This document shows, one piece after another, positions 1 through 9,535 of a DNA stretch of 64,000 bases. Numbering within the stretch: position 1 is the stretch's first letter; every line of letters begins with the position of its first letter. The notes beneath the pieces were generated by a model, which made no database searches, was not told the DNA's origin, and was given only the letters and a program-made list of their open reading frames with translations. The stretch is from Zanthoxylum bungeanum (taxonomy: Eukaryota > Streptophyta > Magnoliopsida > Sapindales > Rutaceae), in the NCBI GenBank assembly GCA_019454045.1, contig SKCR01023796.1, positions 62,001-126,000 on the forward strand, in the 5' to 3' direction. The position numbers were made by a program, and so were the translations under genes.

Positions 1-1071
1 AAATAGGATTCGTCCTCGAATCCCTTCTGATGTTGGACTTTTTTAGACCCGACTAGGTTTGAGGGTATCTAACTTCTACCATTCTTATCTTCCTTTACTT
101 GTTTTCTACTATTATGCTCAAGGACTTGATACTATGACTTATGGGTATGTCTTATCTTAATATACTTTATTCGATTCTTGAAGATAAATACTTAATCTTG
201 GGGGTTCATGACATATATCTAACCTTCTCGTAGATGTGTCACTCTTAATGAAAGTTATTCTTCATAAAATTCTATCTATCTCTTGTTTCATACGATATAA
301 TTTCCCGAATAGTGTACTAGAAATACTCAATTTCTCATGATCTGAACTTAGGTTCCCTTCGAGCTGGTGCCTACATGAATTACTTCTTCCTGTTTGATAC
401 TCTATGACTGTATTTTACTTAATCTCCTCATTTTCTTTAAGGGTTTAATACCTCTTTATAATTTCCTAAAATATTCATTATCTCATTATTTCATACTTAA
501 CTTGTAAGGTCCTAAACGAATTTGATGCATTCGTGCTAATATGGACCTATCCACGACTATTTCACTTGAATCATTTATCTTTATCCCGCATATCGCTTAC
601 CATGTTAATACTAATTCTTAGATATCACTTGGGCTTGCTACTACTCACATTAAAATATCACTATTGTACTTTGTACTACAGTCGATAAAACCTTCGTTTT
701 CATTGACTTTAATTATACCTCAAGTTCTTCACTCCTTTTTATAGTTTATTAACTCCTTTTAATGGCCTTACTGAGTGTATCTCAGTTTCCTTCTTATCCA
801 ACGCCTTCACATATTTAGAGGCGATTTATGTTTCTATTGTTAGGTTTCTTCACGTTATACCAAAACTCTGGAACAAATATATATAAGGATAATCCTTGTT
901 ACTAGTAAAAACGATCATACTTAATATCGGATTCATCCACCTGCTCCAAACCTGATCTGGTATTATTCTCTTAATTTGGACTGCTTAACCTATAAAAAAT
1001 GTCTATTTTATTTTCGTATTTTCATCTACTTATCCGGCTCCAACCTCTTAAGTTCTTCTATCTTAACCTTT
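1..1071 (-). other. Decayed retrotransposon interior, left part
   Basis: AT-rich sequence with no credible open frame on either strand. It resumes at 12263 on the far side of the 11.2-kb insertion, so it was continuous with 12263-15435 before that insertion. The primer-site and LTR signals at 15436-15452 suggest that the whole is the internal region of an older minus-strand LTR retrotransposon. I recognise no protein domain here. Confidence 0.4.
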
Positions 1072-1076
1072 ATATT
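1072..1076. repeat. Target-site duplication, left copy (ATATT)
   Basis: Five bases ATATT sit directly before the TG of the left LTR, and the same five follow the CA of the right LTR at 12258-12262. A 5-bp duplication is what LTR-retrotransposon integrases leave. Confidence 0.9.
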
Positions 1077-1684
1077 TGTAGACTCTGATTTCGGCCAATG
1101 TCCACAATCGAGATTATCAATTTGTAGGGTGCGAGTAAATCCTGCAAAACAAATAGAACGAATATGGAGCTTACTGCCCACCGGTGTGGTGGAAACCGTA
1201 GACACTCCGACGCTCAAGTTAATGATGGTATCGATCAACGTAAAGTAAACTGGTCAAGGCTTTTGTGTACCTCAACCTTCTGTGATATGCCGTGAGGGCG
1301 GTTGTGAATCAGTTTCGTCTTAGTAATTGTAGTGGTCTTTTTTTCGATCCCCCTGTTGGTGTCTTTCTTTCTTCTTTTATAGGTCTTGGTTTCCTCCGTT
1401 TATCTGCCCGTTGGAGTTTTTATTAATGAAGCTTTCATTCGGATGTTCCATACTCGGTAACTGATGATCTTGTCTTCTCCCTGAAACCGTCGTCTTCATG
1501 GTAGGATTTATGAATGCAGATTCTTTCTTCAATTTTGTAACTGGCGCCCGTTGATCTTCTTTATGTTCAACAGGCCTGGTCTTTTGCATAATATCTTCGT
1601 ATGTGGGCCCAGTTTGCAGATGGGCTTCTAGTCTTGTGGTGTGTAATGTCGTTTTTGCCCTTAGAGTCAATTTTGGCCCAAACA
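1077..1684 (-). repeat. 3' LTR of the Tat-type element
   Basis: 608 bp running TGTAGAC... to ...CCCAAACA on the plus strand, matching 11652-12257 almost base for base. Differences seen by eye are about five single substitutions and an extra GT near the right end. Downstream in element orientation it meets the ATATT duplication. Confidence 0.93.
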
Positions 1685-1686
1685 GT

Positions 1687-1703
1687 TTGTCCCCTACTCT
1701 CTA
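1687..1703 (-). promoter_or_regulatory. Polypurine tract of the Tat-type element
   Basis: Read on the minus strand, the bases just before the 3' LTR are purine-rich (GAGAGTAGGGGAC), the expected position and composition of the plus-strand DNA priming tract. The exact ends are uncertain. Confidence 0.6.
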
Positions 1704-1998
1704 AGCCTGGAAGTCTCTAGGCTTGGAGAGTACTTTTGTATGTTCCAAAAAAAAACAAGTCTTCCTTGCTTGTAAGGGAGTATCCTATGCTGATTGAGCC
1801 GATTGCTTTTAGAAAGAATCTCACTCGGCATGTCGCATGGACCCAATGGGTGGTTCCGGATGTTTGAACCGAGTCTCATAGTGCGATTTGATCCTTATCA
1901 AGCGTGATGAGCAGATAGTGAAAGTCCATATATAGCCATTTACATGTCGTATAAATTGGGGATAATCTTTGTCTTGACATGGCCCGTAGGAAGTTTGG
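1704..1998 (-). other. Non-coding segment between array and 3' LTR
   Basis: About 295 bp inside the Tat-type element with no credible frame. It separates the tandem array from the polypurine tract and would be 3' untranslated sequence of the genomic RNA. Confidence 0.5.
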
Positions 1999-3345
1999 AC
2001 GAACTAACTCGACACTGTTGTATGGGAATAGCGAATGTCTTTGCTCCAATTTGACTCGACGTGAGTCATCCAGGGATGTCCCCTGTTGATTGAACCTTGA
2101 GTTGGTTCAGGAATGATTTCATTCGACTTTGTCGTATGGGATGGGTAATTTCCGTAACTCAGATCTGACTCGACATGAGTCACTTGGGGATGTCCCCTGT
2201 CGACTGAACCTTGAGGTGGTTCAGGAGTGATTTCACTCGACACTGTCGTGACGGACGAGTGAATACCATAACTCAGATATAACTCGACATGAGTCACCTG
2301 GGGGATGTCCCCTGTCGACTGAACCTTGACGTGGTTCAGGAAGGATTTCACTCGACACTGTCGTGACGGACGAGTGAATACCATAACTCAGATATAACTC
2401 GACATGAGTCACCTGGGGGATGTCCCCTGTCGACTGAACCTTGACGTGGTTCAGGAAGGATTTCACTCGACACTGTCGTGACGGACGAGTGAATACCATA
2501 ACTCAGATATAACTCGACATGAGTCTCTGGGGGATGTCCCCTGTCGACTGAACCTTGACGTGGTTCAGGAAGGATTTCACTCGACACTGTCGTGACGGAC
2601 GAGTGAATACCATAACTCAGATATAACTCGACATGAGTCTCTGGGGGATGTCCCCTGTCGACTGAACCTTGACGTGGTTCAGGAAGGATTTCACTCGACA
2701 CTGTCGTAACGGACGAGTGAATACCATAACTCAGATATAACTCGACATGAGTCTCTGGGGGATGTCCCCTGTCGACTGAACCTTGACGTGGTTCAGGAAG
2801 GATTTCACTCGACACTGTCGTGACGGACGAGTGAATACCATAACTCAGATATAACTCGACATGAGTCTCCTGGGGGATGTCCCCTGTCGACTGAACCTTG
2901 ACGTGGTTCAGGAAGGATTTCACTCGACACTGTCGTGACAGACGAGTGAATACCATAACTCAGATATAACTCGACATGAGTCTCTGGGGGATGTCCCCTG
3001 TCGACTGAACATTGACGTGGTTCAGGAAGGATTTCACTCGACACTGTCGTGACGGACGAGTGAATACCATAACTCAGATATAACTCGACATGAGTCTCCT
3101 GGGGGATGTCCCCTGTCGACTGAACCTTGACGTGGTTCAGGAAGGATTTCACTCGACACTGTCGTGACGGACGAGTGAATACCATAACTCAGATATAACT
3201 CGACATGAGTCTTCTGGGGGATGTCCCCTGTCGACTGAACCTTGACGTGGTTCAGGAATGATTTCACTCGACAGAGTCGTAAGAGACGAGTGAATTGTAT
3301 AACCCAAATCTGACTCGACATGAGTCATCTGGGGGATATCCCCTA
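1999..3345. repeat. 114-bp tandem array, about 12 units
   Basis: Twelve units follow at 114-115 bp spacing, countable by the motif GGGATGTCCCC or its variants at about 2077, 2190, 2302, 2416, 2531, 2645, 2760, 2874, 2989, 3103, 3218 and 3333. Inner units are nearly identical and the outer ones have diverged. Each unit is largely short inverted repeats in a row: GGGGATGTCCCC, CTGAACC...GGTTCAG, CGACA-C-TGTCG inside TTCACTCG...CGAGTGAA, and ACTCGACATGAGT. Each unit also carries TGACG cores, including TTGACGTGG, and some have TGAGTCA, all resembling plant bZIP sites. The long minus-strand frames across the array are by-products of the repeat. It lies between the 3' LTR and the TATA box of the antisense gene. 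Confidence 0.95.
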
Positions 3346-3463
3346 GTTCGACGTTTTCCACGCCGTAATACTTTGACCCAGTTTAACTGTTATTAATGCA
3401 AACCCTATCGCGGATTACGAGGAGTTTTTGGCGGGAATATTGGCGCCAAATTGAGTATGGGTG

Positions 3464-3470
3464 TATAAAA
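3464..3470 (+). promoter_or_regulatory. TATA box of the antisense gene
   Basis: TATAAAA, followed by GGGG, lies about 275 bp before the likely original ATG at 3740 and just after the tandem array. It faces the plus strand, opposite to gag-pol, as expected if the extra gene has its own promoter. Confidence 0.6.
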
Positions 3471-3739
3471 GGGGTATGGGCGTTTCACTTTTCCTCATTT
3501 GGGAAGTCGAGTAAGGAGAGCTCTCAAGTGTTTCTCAAGGTATTCTTCATTAACTTCCTCTTGTTCTTCAATTCTTTTAAGCGTTCATTGCAATATTCAA
3601 GCTGTTCTTAGGTTACTCTCTGGCTGTTTGATCTTTGGGTTAGTGTGTTTAGCTTAAGAATCGTGTTTGTTGTGGTTTTTGATCTTCAAGGGGTAGATTA
3701 CTAGAGAGTTTAATTGTTTATATGCTTGTTGTTTGGAAA

Positions 3740-5987
3740 ATGTCGAGTGGAGAGTCTCTAGGCAGCTTGGGAGCCAAAATAGATAGTTATGTCGAATCAT
3801 CGAGTGAAACTGAGGAGGAGGACTGAGGAGGAACGTACAAAGACTGTCGTACGACAAACTGATTGAGAAAGGTGTAGTTACCCTGGCCATGTCTCCTCGG
3901 GAGACACCTACTGAGGCAATACCTCTAAGATCAATTCCTGCAATTGAGGAGCCGAGTGACTTTCCTTGTACCAGTGAGCCTACCAACTTATTATCCAGGA
4001 ATCCTGCTAGTCGTATGACTGGGAAAATGCTGAGGGAACTCAGTTGTATGTATAGATTTCCTGAGTCTCTAGAACTCCGAGTGCCTTCGTCGACTGAGAG
4101 AATTGATTACAAGGTTCCGGGGTGGATAGGTTTCTACGTTCGTCCGTTTAAAGTAGGATTGAGGTTTCCAATCCCCAGACTAGTCTGGGAAGTGTTGAAC
4201 CATTTTGAAATTGCTCCGTCTCAATTGATGCCAAACGCATGGAGGATTCTATTGTCGATTGAGTGCTTAGCCTTCGAGTTGGGTGTACTCTTCGAGGTAA
4301 ATGATGTTCTAGAGACATATTACATAAAGGAGCATCTGAAAGAGAAAGGGAGATATACAATGATCCTTCGACAAAGAAAGAAGCCTCTAGTTATTGGGTT
4401 GCCGACTAATGATAGGGGAAACTGGCAGTCCTACTACTTCTTCGCAAGGGGTGAGGGTATATTTGGTTTGACTGGGGCTGGTCGAATCCCAGAGTTTTGG
4501 TGTTTGTCGAGTGAGTGATGTTCTTTTCTAATTTATAGGTTATAACTGTGGTTTGTGTCTTTGAATAACCAAGGGTTTGTCGTTGCAGATCCTCTTCGAA
4601 ACAAATCGTTCCTCTCAACTGTTCGCTCCACCTCAAACGTCGAAGCGATTCTATCTTTGCAAGACGACGTAAGGAACTGCAAGGCCATCCTAGAGGAGAA
4701 GAGATTAAGGGCGACTCCATTGTGGAAAGAAATCTATCAGCGCGAAGGTAAAGTTCTGGCCCTCTCTAACGACGTTTTGGCCGTGATAAACTGTAGGTGG
4801 TCGATTCAAAAATTGTATGGGGTGAATAAAAAATATCGAGAGCCCTTAAAAATTGAGGAATTTTCACGCAGCGCAGAGGAGATGATGTCTGGACCATTCA
4901 CAGTAGCTTCACTCGACGAAATGAAGAGCAGAAAAAGGTCGAGGAAACTGAAGAAGAGAGAATTAGAGGTCGAAAGAGAAACTGGCACCCAACATCAAGA
5001 GATGATTTCGAGTGGGGGTGTCGTAGAAAAAGGGAAGTCGATAGACATTATATCATCTGAGAAGAAAAGGAAGTCTGTCGCAGAGGTGGAAACTGAAGAG
5101 GACTCTGATACCCTTATATTGAAAGTTCCAAAGGAGTCGACGGCAATCTCAGACCCTTCAAGCATCGACTCATTCGTTGAGGGTCTTCTACTCCAAGGGG
5201 ATGAAGTAAGATTGGCACAGATTGGGCCGGCGGAGGCCATGAAAAAAGCCATCGCTCTAAACTATCAAGTGAGTCCCTATTCCTTTTTTTTTTTTTTAGT
5301 TGTCGAATGGTGCTCTGATTTGAATGTCGTAGGCCCTGGAATGTAGCTTGTTCTTGCGGAAAAATGCTGAATCCAACCAAAAGAGGGTCAAGGAGCTAGA
5401 GAAGGGTTTATCAGCTGTGAAGAAGGAGTCGTCTGAATTGAGGTCTGGACTGGTCGCTTCGCAGAGAAAGGAGAAAGTTCTCGAGAGGGAGCTGAAGGAA
5501 GTGAAGGCTAGCTTGAAGCTGGAAAAGGAAACTGCCGAGTTAACGATTGAAGGTTACAAGGAGGGTTTCAACAATTTGAAGAAGGAGAACGAGTTGCTGT
5601 TGGAACAAATGGAGGATATCGCAATCGACTCCATGATGAAGAAGAATAGATACGACTTGATGCAAGAATTCATTGCTGGAAAACATGTCGACTGGAAGCC
5701 TGAGAAATGGATCAGGGAATATGAAAGGCGCGCCGCTGGAATTTCCTCGTCGACTGAAGAAGAAGATGTAGAAGTAGGAACAGAGGTAGAGATGAGGAAG
5801 GAGGAGGCTGAGCTAAATCCAATGGAGGTAGAAGCGATGATGGAAGTTGAGAAGGACACAGAAGTAGAAGAAAGAAGAAAATGTGGCACAAACTGCTGTC
5901 CATTCTGAACCGGTGGATGTGGAGGGTGAAGGAGACGTTCCTACCAGCCAACCAGCAACGATGGATGCAGACGGAGCTGACGATTGA
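3740..5987 (+). CDS. Antisense extra gene (aORF) of the Tat-type element, spliced and frameshifted
   Basis: A plus-strand gene opposite to gag-pol. Three exons can be joined in one frame: from ATG 3889 to 4510, 4591-5268 with its split codon at 4510/4589-4590, and 5333 to the stop at 5906, about 625 residues. Both inferred introns are GT-AG (4511-4588 and 5269-5332). The first exon resembles the 'putative gypsy-type transposon' family (PF04195, Transposase_28), with the stretch FPIPRLVWEVLNHFEIAPSQ. The middle and last exons are Lys/Glu-rich and predicted coiled coil. The protein's function is unknown. An in-frame open stretch runs upstream of 3889, and an acidic Ser-rich start at ATG 3740 lies one frame away, suggesting a 1-bp indel near 3820. 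A second shift near 5875, in a purine run, moves the acidic tail (stop 5985-5987) out of frame. The product is therefore probably broken as sequenced. Confidence 0.7.
4511..4588 (+). other. Intron 1 of the antisense gene
   Basis: 78 bp, GTGAGT at the donor and TTGCAG at the acceptor. Removing it keeps frame between the two long open stretches. Without removal the first stretch stops at 4518. Confidence 0.7.
5269..5332 (+). other. Intron 2 of the antisense gene
   Basis: 64 bp, GTGAGT donor, a long T run, and GTAG acceptor. Removal joins codon CAA to GCC and continues into the coiled-coil exon. Without removal the frame stops at 5346. Confidence 0.7.
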
Positions 5988-6189
5988 TGTCGAATTGTTC
6001 AGAAATTATCTAGAACTTTTTGATAAACTTGTACTTAGAATTTGTTAGGATGGAACAAGGTTGTATCTTGAATCATTTTGTAAATTGAAATGACGAATGG
6101 TTTTATACTTCGAATGTGGAGAATGGAACAAGAATCTATTGGATAGTTTTATTGCAATTTGTCGAACAACTTCTACAAATTTTATTTCT
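5988..6189. other. Convergent gap between antisense gene and integrase
   Basis: About 200 bp of AT-rich, non-coding sequence where the plus-strand gene and the minus-strand gag-pol end tail to tail. 3' ends of both transcripts probably fall or overlap here. Confidence 0.5.
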
Positions 6190-7712
6190 CTACTGACAGA
6201 ATGATAAAACTTGAAAGTAGACTGGTAAATAACTAATTGGCAAAACATCAAAATTACCGGAAAATTTTTTAAGGTGCACCGCGTTCCAACTGTTGCGGAT
6301 TGGTTTCCCCTCTTTGGTTTCCAACTTGTAGGCTCCTTTCCCAACAACTCTAACAATTTGATAAGGGCCTTCCCAATTAGGGCCCAGCTTCCCATCTCCA
6401 CCTTCTTTCGTGCTCTGGAATACTCTCCGTAGGACCCAGTCACCAGCGCGGAATGTCCTGGTCCGAACGTTTTTGTCGAAATACCTGGCCACCCTTTGTT
6501 GATATGTGGCCAGTCGGATGAGAGCCGTGTCCCTTTTCTCATCAATCGTGTCGAGATTGAAATTCATCAGTTGTTGGTTGCTTTCGTTGTCGAGCCACTG
6601 GCATCGTGGTGAAGGGATGACTTCTTCGGATGGAATTACAGCTTCCGTCCCAAATGCTAATGAGAATGGAGTTTCGCCGGTTGAGGATCTTACGGTTGTC
6701 CTGTACGACCACAAGACTCCAGGTAATTCTTCAGCCCAGGCGCCCTTTGCTTTCTCCAACCTCTTCTTCATAGTGTTCAAGATCGTCTTATTGGACGACT
6801 CTGCTTGCCCGTTTGCTTGTGGAAAGCGCGGCGTCGAGTAATTTAGTCTGATACCCCAGTTCCTGCAGAAATTTTGAAAGTGATGGCTGATGAATTGTGA
6901 TCCATTGTCGGTCACAATTTCTCTGGGAATGCCGTACCGGCATATGATATTCTTCCATACAACGTTTGAGCCTCCTTGTCGCGTATTCTTGCGAATGCTT
7001 CGGCTTCAATCCATTTCGTATAATAGTCTGTCATTACGAGCATGTAGACTCGTTGGCCTGAAGCGACTGGAAGTTTTCCAACAATGTCCATGCCCCATTT
7101 CATGAACGGCCATGGAGACAGGATTGGGCTCAGCTTCTCTGGTGGTAGATGAGGGACCGGTGCGAATCTCTGGCACCTGTCGCATTTCTTTGTGAACTCT
7201 GCGGAGTCGAGTCTCATTGTCGGCCAGTAATACCCTGTCGTGTGGGCTCGGAGAGCCAGACTTCTGCCGCCTGAGTGGTTCCCACATTCCCCTTCATGTA
7301 ATTCAGACAACACATGCTGGGCTTCGTCGTGTGTCAAGCATTTCAAGTATGGTCCCGAGAAGGATCTTCGTAACAGCTGGCCTTCGAATACCACGAACCT
7401 TGCAGACTGTCTCTGTATCTTCCTTGCCAGCACTTTGTCTTCCGGAAGTACGCCGTTCTGCAAGTATTCAATGATCGGTGTCATCCAACTGTCGACGACT
7501 GAAGCGATAGCGGCCACATCCGTCTCTTCCTTCCAAATTGCCGGCCAGTTCAGAAATACTATGGGTATAGCTTGTGGTTTGTCGCCCTCCAGAGTCGAAC
7601 CGAGGGTTGCCAGTGCATCTGCCCGGGAATTTTCGCTTCTTGGGACCTGTTTAATGGAAAATGTGTCGAATGCAGTTCGTAGCTCATTTACCTTCTGTAA
7701 GTAAGAGGCCAT
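6190..7712 (-). pseudogene. Integrase region of pol (Tat-type), one frameshift
   Basis: Two overlapping minus-strand frames. The first (7712 down to 6912) begins with the end of RNase H, then the HHCC zinc finger (H-x-G-x-C-G-N-H and later CDRC) and the start of the DDE core (GMDIVGKLP, TDYYTKWIEAEA). The second (6915 down to 6190) carries TDNGSQF, the QANGQAESSNKTIL stretch with the catalytic Glu, and a C-terminal region with GPNWEGPYQI. The two are joined only through a single-base shift near 6960. The enzyme would integrate cDNA in the nucleus. As sequenced it is not translatable in one piece. Confidence 0.88.
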
Positions 7713-7756
7713 TGCTTCACCTCTTGCCTGATACGATCCCTCGACCTGGTTGACAA

Positions 7757-8485
7757 TCAGCTGAGAATCCGACGTACTTCTATCTCCTTGCTCCCAAGTT
7801 CCTTGGCCAATAATAATCCCGCAATCAACGCTTCGTACTCGGCCTCATTATTGGTTACTCTGAAGCCGCATTTGACTGCCTGCTGCAGAACGTCGCCAGA
7901 GGGAGTAGTGATTACCATTCCGAGTCCACACCCCTTTTTGTTACTTGAACCGTCAACCATCAATTTCCAAGTTCTTGTCGGCTGGATGGAATTGATTTCC
8001 GCGTCAGGTGTCGCCACCATTCCGGGAGCAAAATCAGCCACAAAATCTGCCAAGGCTTGGGATTTGATTGCCGTCCTGGGTTGAAAGTCAATGTCGTGTT
8101 CCCCCAACTCAATTGCCCACTTCATCAATCTCCCAGATAACTCAGGTTTATGAAGAATGCTTCTCAGAGGATGTGTCGTGTACACTGTGATGGCATGACC
8201 TTGGAAATAGGGTCTAAGTTTCCTTGCAGCTGTGACCAGTGCGAAGACCAATTTTTGCATCAGGGGTAGCGTGTCTCTGCCTCCAATAGTGCTTTGCTTA
8301 TATAGTAGACTGGCTGTTGACTCCCTGCTTCTTCTCTTACTAAAACTCCACTGACCGCGTGTTCCGAGACTCCCAAATAAAGGTAGAGCCTCTCACAGTC
8401 GAGTGGTTTTGATAATAGGGGCGGTGAAGATAAATATTGTTTGAGCTGCTTCAGAGCTTCCTCACAAGCAGGAGTCCACTCGAAT
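7757..8485 (-). pseudogene. RNase H region of pol (Tat-type)
   Basis: The minus-strand frame 8260-7757 shows the connection region, then the plant-type RNase H stretch LMVDGSSNKKGCGLG and NNEAEYEALIAGL, which supply the catalytic Asp and Glu. The upstream part (8485-8260) reads on from the RT after a single-base break near 8515-8522. A second break near 7775 separates the third catalytic Asp (SDSQL, in another frame) from the rest. The domain degrades RNA in the RNA-DNA hybrid. Broken as sequenced. Confidence 0.85.
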
Positions 8486-9532
8486 TTACTTGATTTTTTT
8501 AAAGCTGAGAAAAATAAAGAAACTCCTGTCGGTCGATTTAGAAATGAACCTGTTTAATGCCGCTATCCGCCCAGTTAGTCGCATAACATCCTTTGGGGTG
8601 GAAGGGGAAGGGATGTCGAGGATTGATCTAATCTGGTCTGGATTTGCTTCAATGCCTCGTCGAGTGACTATGTATCCCAAGAATTTTCCTGAAGCGACAC
8701 CAAATGCACACTTAGTAGGATTTAATTTCATTCCGTACCTGTCCATGATGTCGAAGGCTTCTTCCAGATGGTTGAGATGCTGTTCTGATTCAACGGATTT
8801 CACCAACATGTCGTCAATATAAACTTCCATTGTTTTCCCTATTTGTTGGTCGAACATCCTGTTAACCATTCGCTGGTATGTTGCTCCTGCGTTCTTCAAG
8901 CCAAAAGGCATGACTTTGTAACAGAATATTCCTCGATTTGTAACAAAAGCTGTTTTCTCTTGATCTTGAGGATGCATGAGGATCTGATTGTAGCCTGAAT
9001 ACGCGTCCATGAAGCTTAATAACTCGTGTCCTGCGGTCGCATCCACCATCGAATCAATATGTGGTAAAGGAAATGAGTCCTTTGGACAGGCTCTGTTCAG
9101 ATCCGTGAAGTCGATGCACACCCTCCACTTCCCATTCTTCTTTTTCACTACTACAACATTGGCAAGCCACTCGGGAAACTGTACTTCTTTAATCGCACCG
9201 TTCTGCAGTAACTTTTGCACCTCTTCATCAATGATCCGGTTTCTTTCTGGGGCAAACTTCCTTCTTTTTTGTCTGACAGGGGTGTGGTCCGGATCCACAT
9301 GCAGTGCGTGAGTGATGAGATCCGGATCAATTCCTATCATATCCTCATGCGACCATGCGAACGTGTCGTGCCGTTTTTTCAAGAATTCTATTAGGTCGGC
9401 TCGCAGTTTTGGACCCAGCCCCGCTCCTACCAAAGCCTTGTGTTCCGTGAATTGAGGATGAATCTGGACCTCGTCGAGCTTCTCAATATTTGGTAGAGTA
9501 GGCTCTGGCGCACTAGGTCCAGACTGTAATTG
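8486..9532 (-). CDS. Reverse transcriptase of the Tat-type element
   Basis: An open frame from just after the stop at 9533 down to 8486. From the first Met (9433), the RT core is complete: VRQKRRKFAPE, the template-grip motif WRVCIDFTDLN, PLPHID, FMDAYSGYNQI, MPFGLKNAGATYQR, and the catalytic YIDD box near residue 207 (about 8812-8823), then the thumb. It is in the same frame as gag-pro, with one TAG between them. The frame runs out in TTTATTTTTC near 8515, where a one-base shift leads into RNase H. Confidence 0.93.
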   Translation of the reverse strand, partial: QLQSGPSAPEPTLPNIEKLDEVQIHPQFTEHKALVGAGLGPKLRADLIEFLKKRHDTFAWSHEDMIGIDPDLITHALHVDPDHTPVRQKRRKFAPERNRIIDEEVQKLLQNGAIKEVQFPEWLANVVVVKKKNGKWRVCIDFTDLNRACPKDSFPLPHIDSMVDATAGHELLSFMDAYSGYNQILMHPQDQEKTAFVTNRGIFCYKVMPFGLKNAGATYQRMVNRMFDQQIGKTMEVYIDDMLVKSVESEQHLNHLEEAFDIMDRYGMKLNPTKCAFGVASGKFLGYIVTRRGIEANPDQIRSILDIPSPSTPKDVMRLTGRIAALNRFISKSTDRSFFIFLSFKKIK

Positions 9533-9535
9533 CTA
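9533..9535 (-). promoter_or_regulatory. In-frame UAG between protease and RT, readthrough-type context
   Basis: The gag-protease frame ends ...GAT CCG GCA TAG CAA TTA CAG..., and the RT frame continues in the same phase. The six bases after the stop, CAATTA, match the CARYYA consensus known to promote stop-codon readthrough in plants, as in tobamoviruses. That this stop is read through is inference. A chance mutation is the alternative. Confidence 0.6.

Noticed and set aside
1999..3345. CRISPR-like array
   Set aside because: Units are 114 bp and directly adjacent, with no unique spacers, inside an LTR retrotransposon of a plant.
2004..3361. Minus-strand protein-coding frames with repeated peptide
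   Set aside because: The unit length happens to leave frames open across tandem copies. The peptide resembles nothing and begins and ends arbitrarily.
8490..9311. Plus-strand frames over the RT gene
   Set aside because: Shadows of the minus-strand RT, whose motifs are clear.
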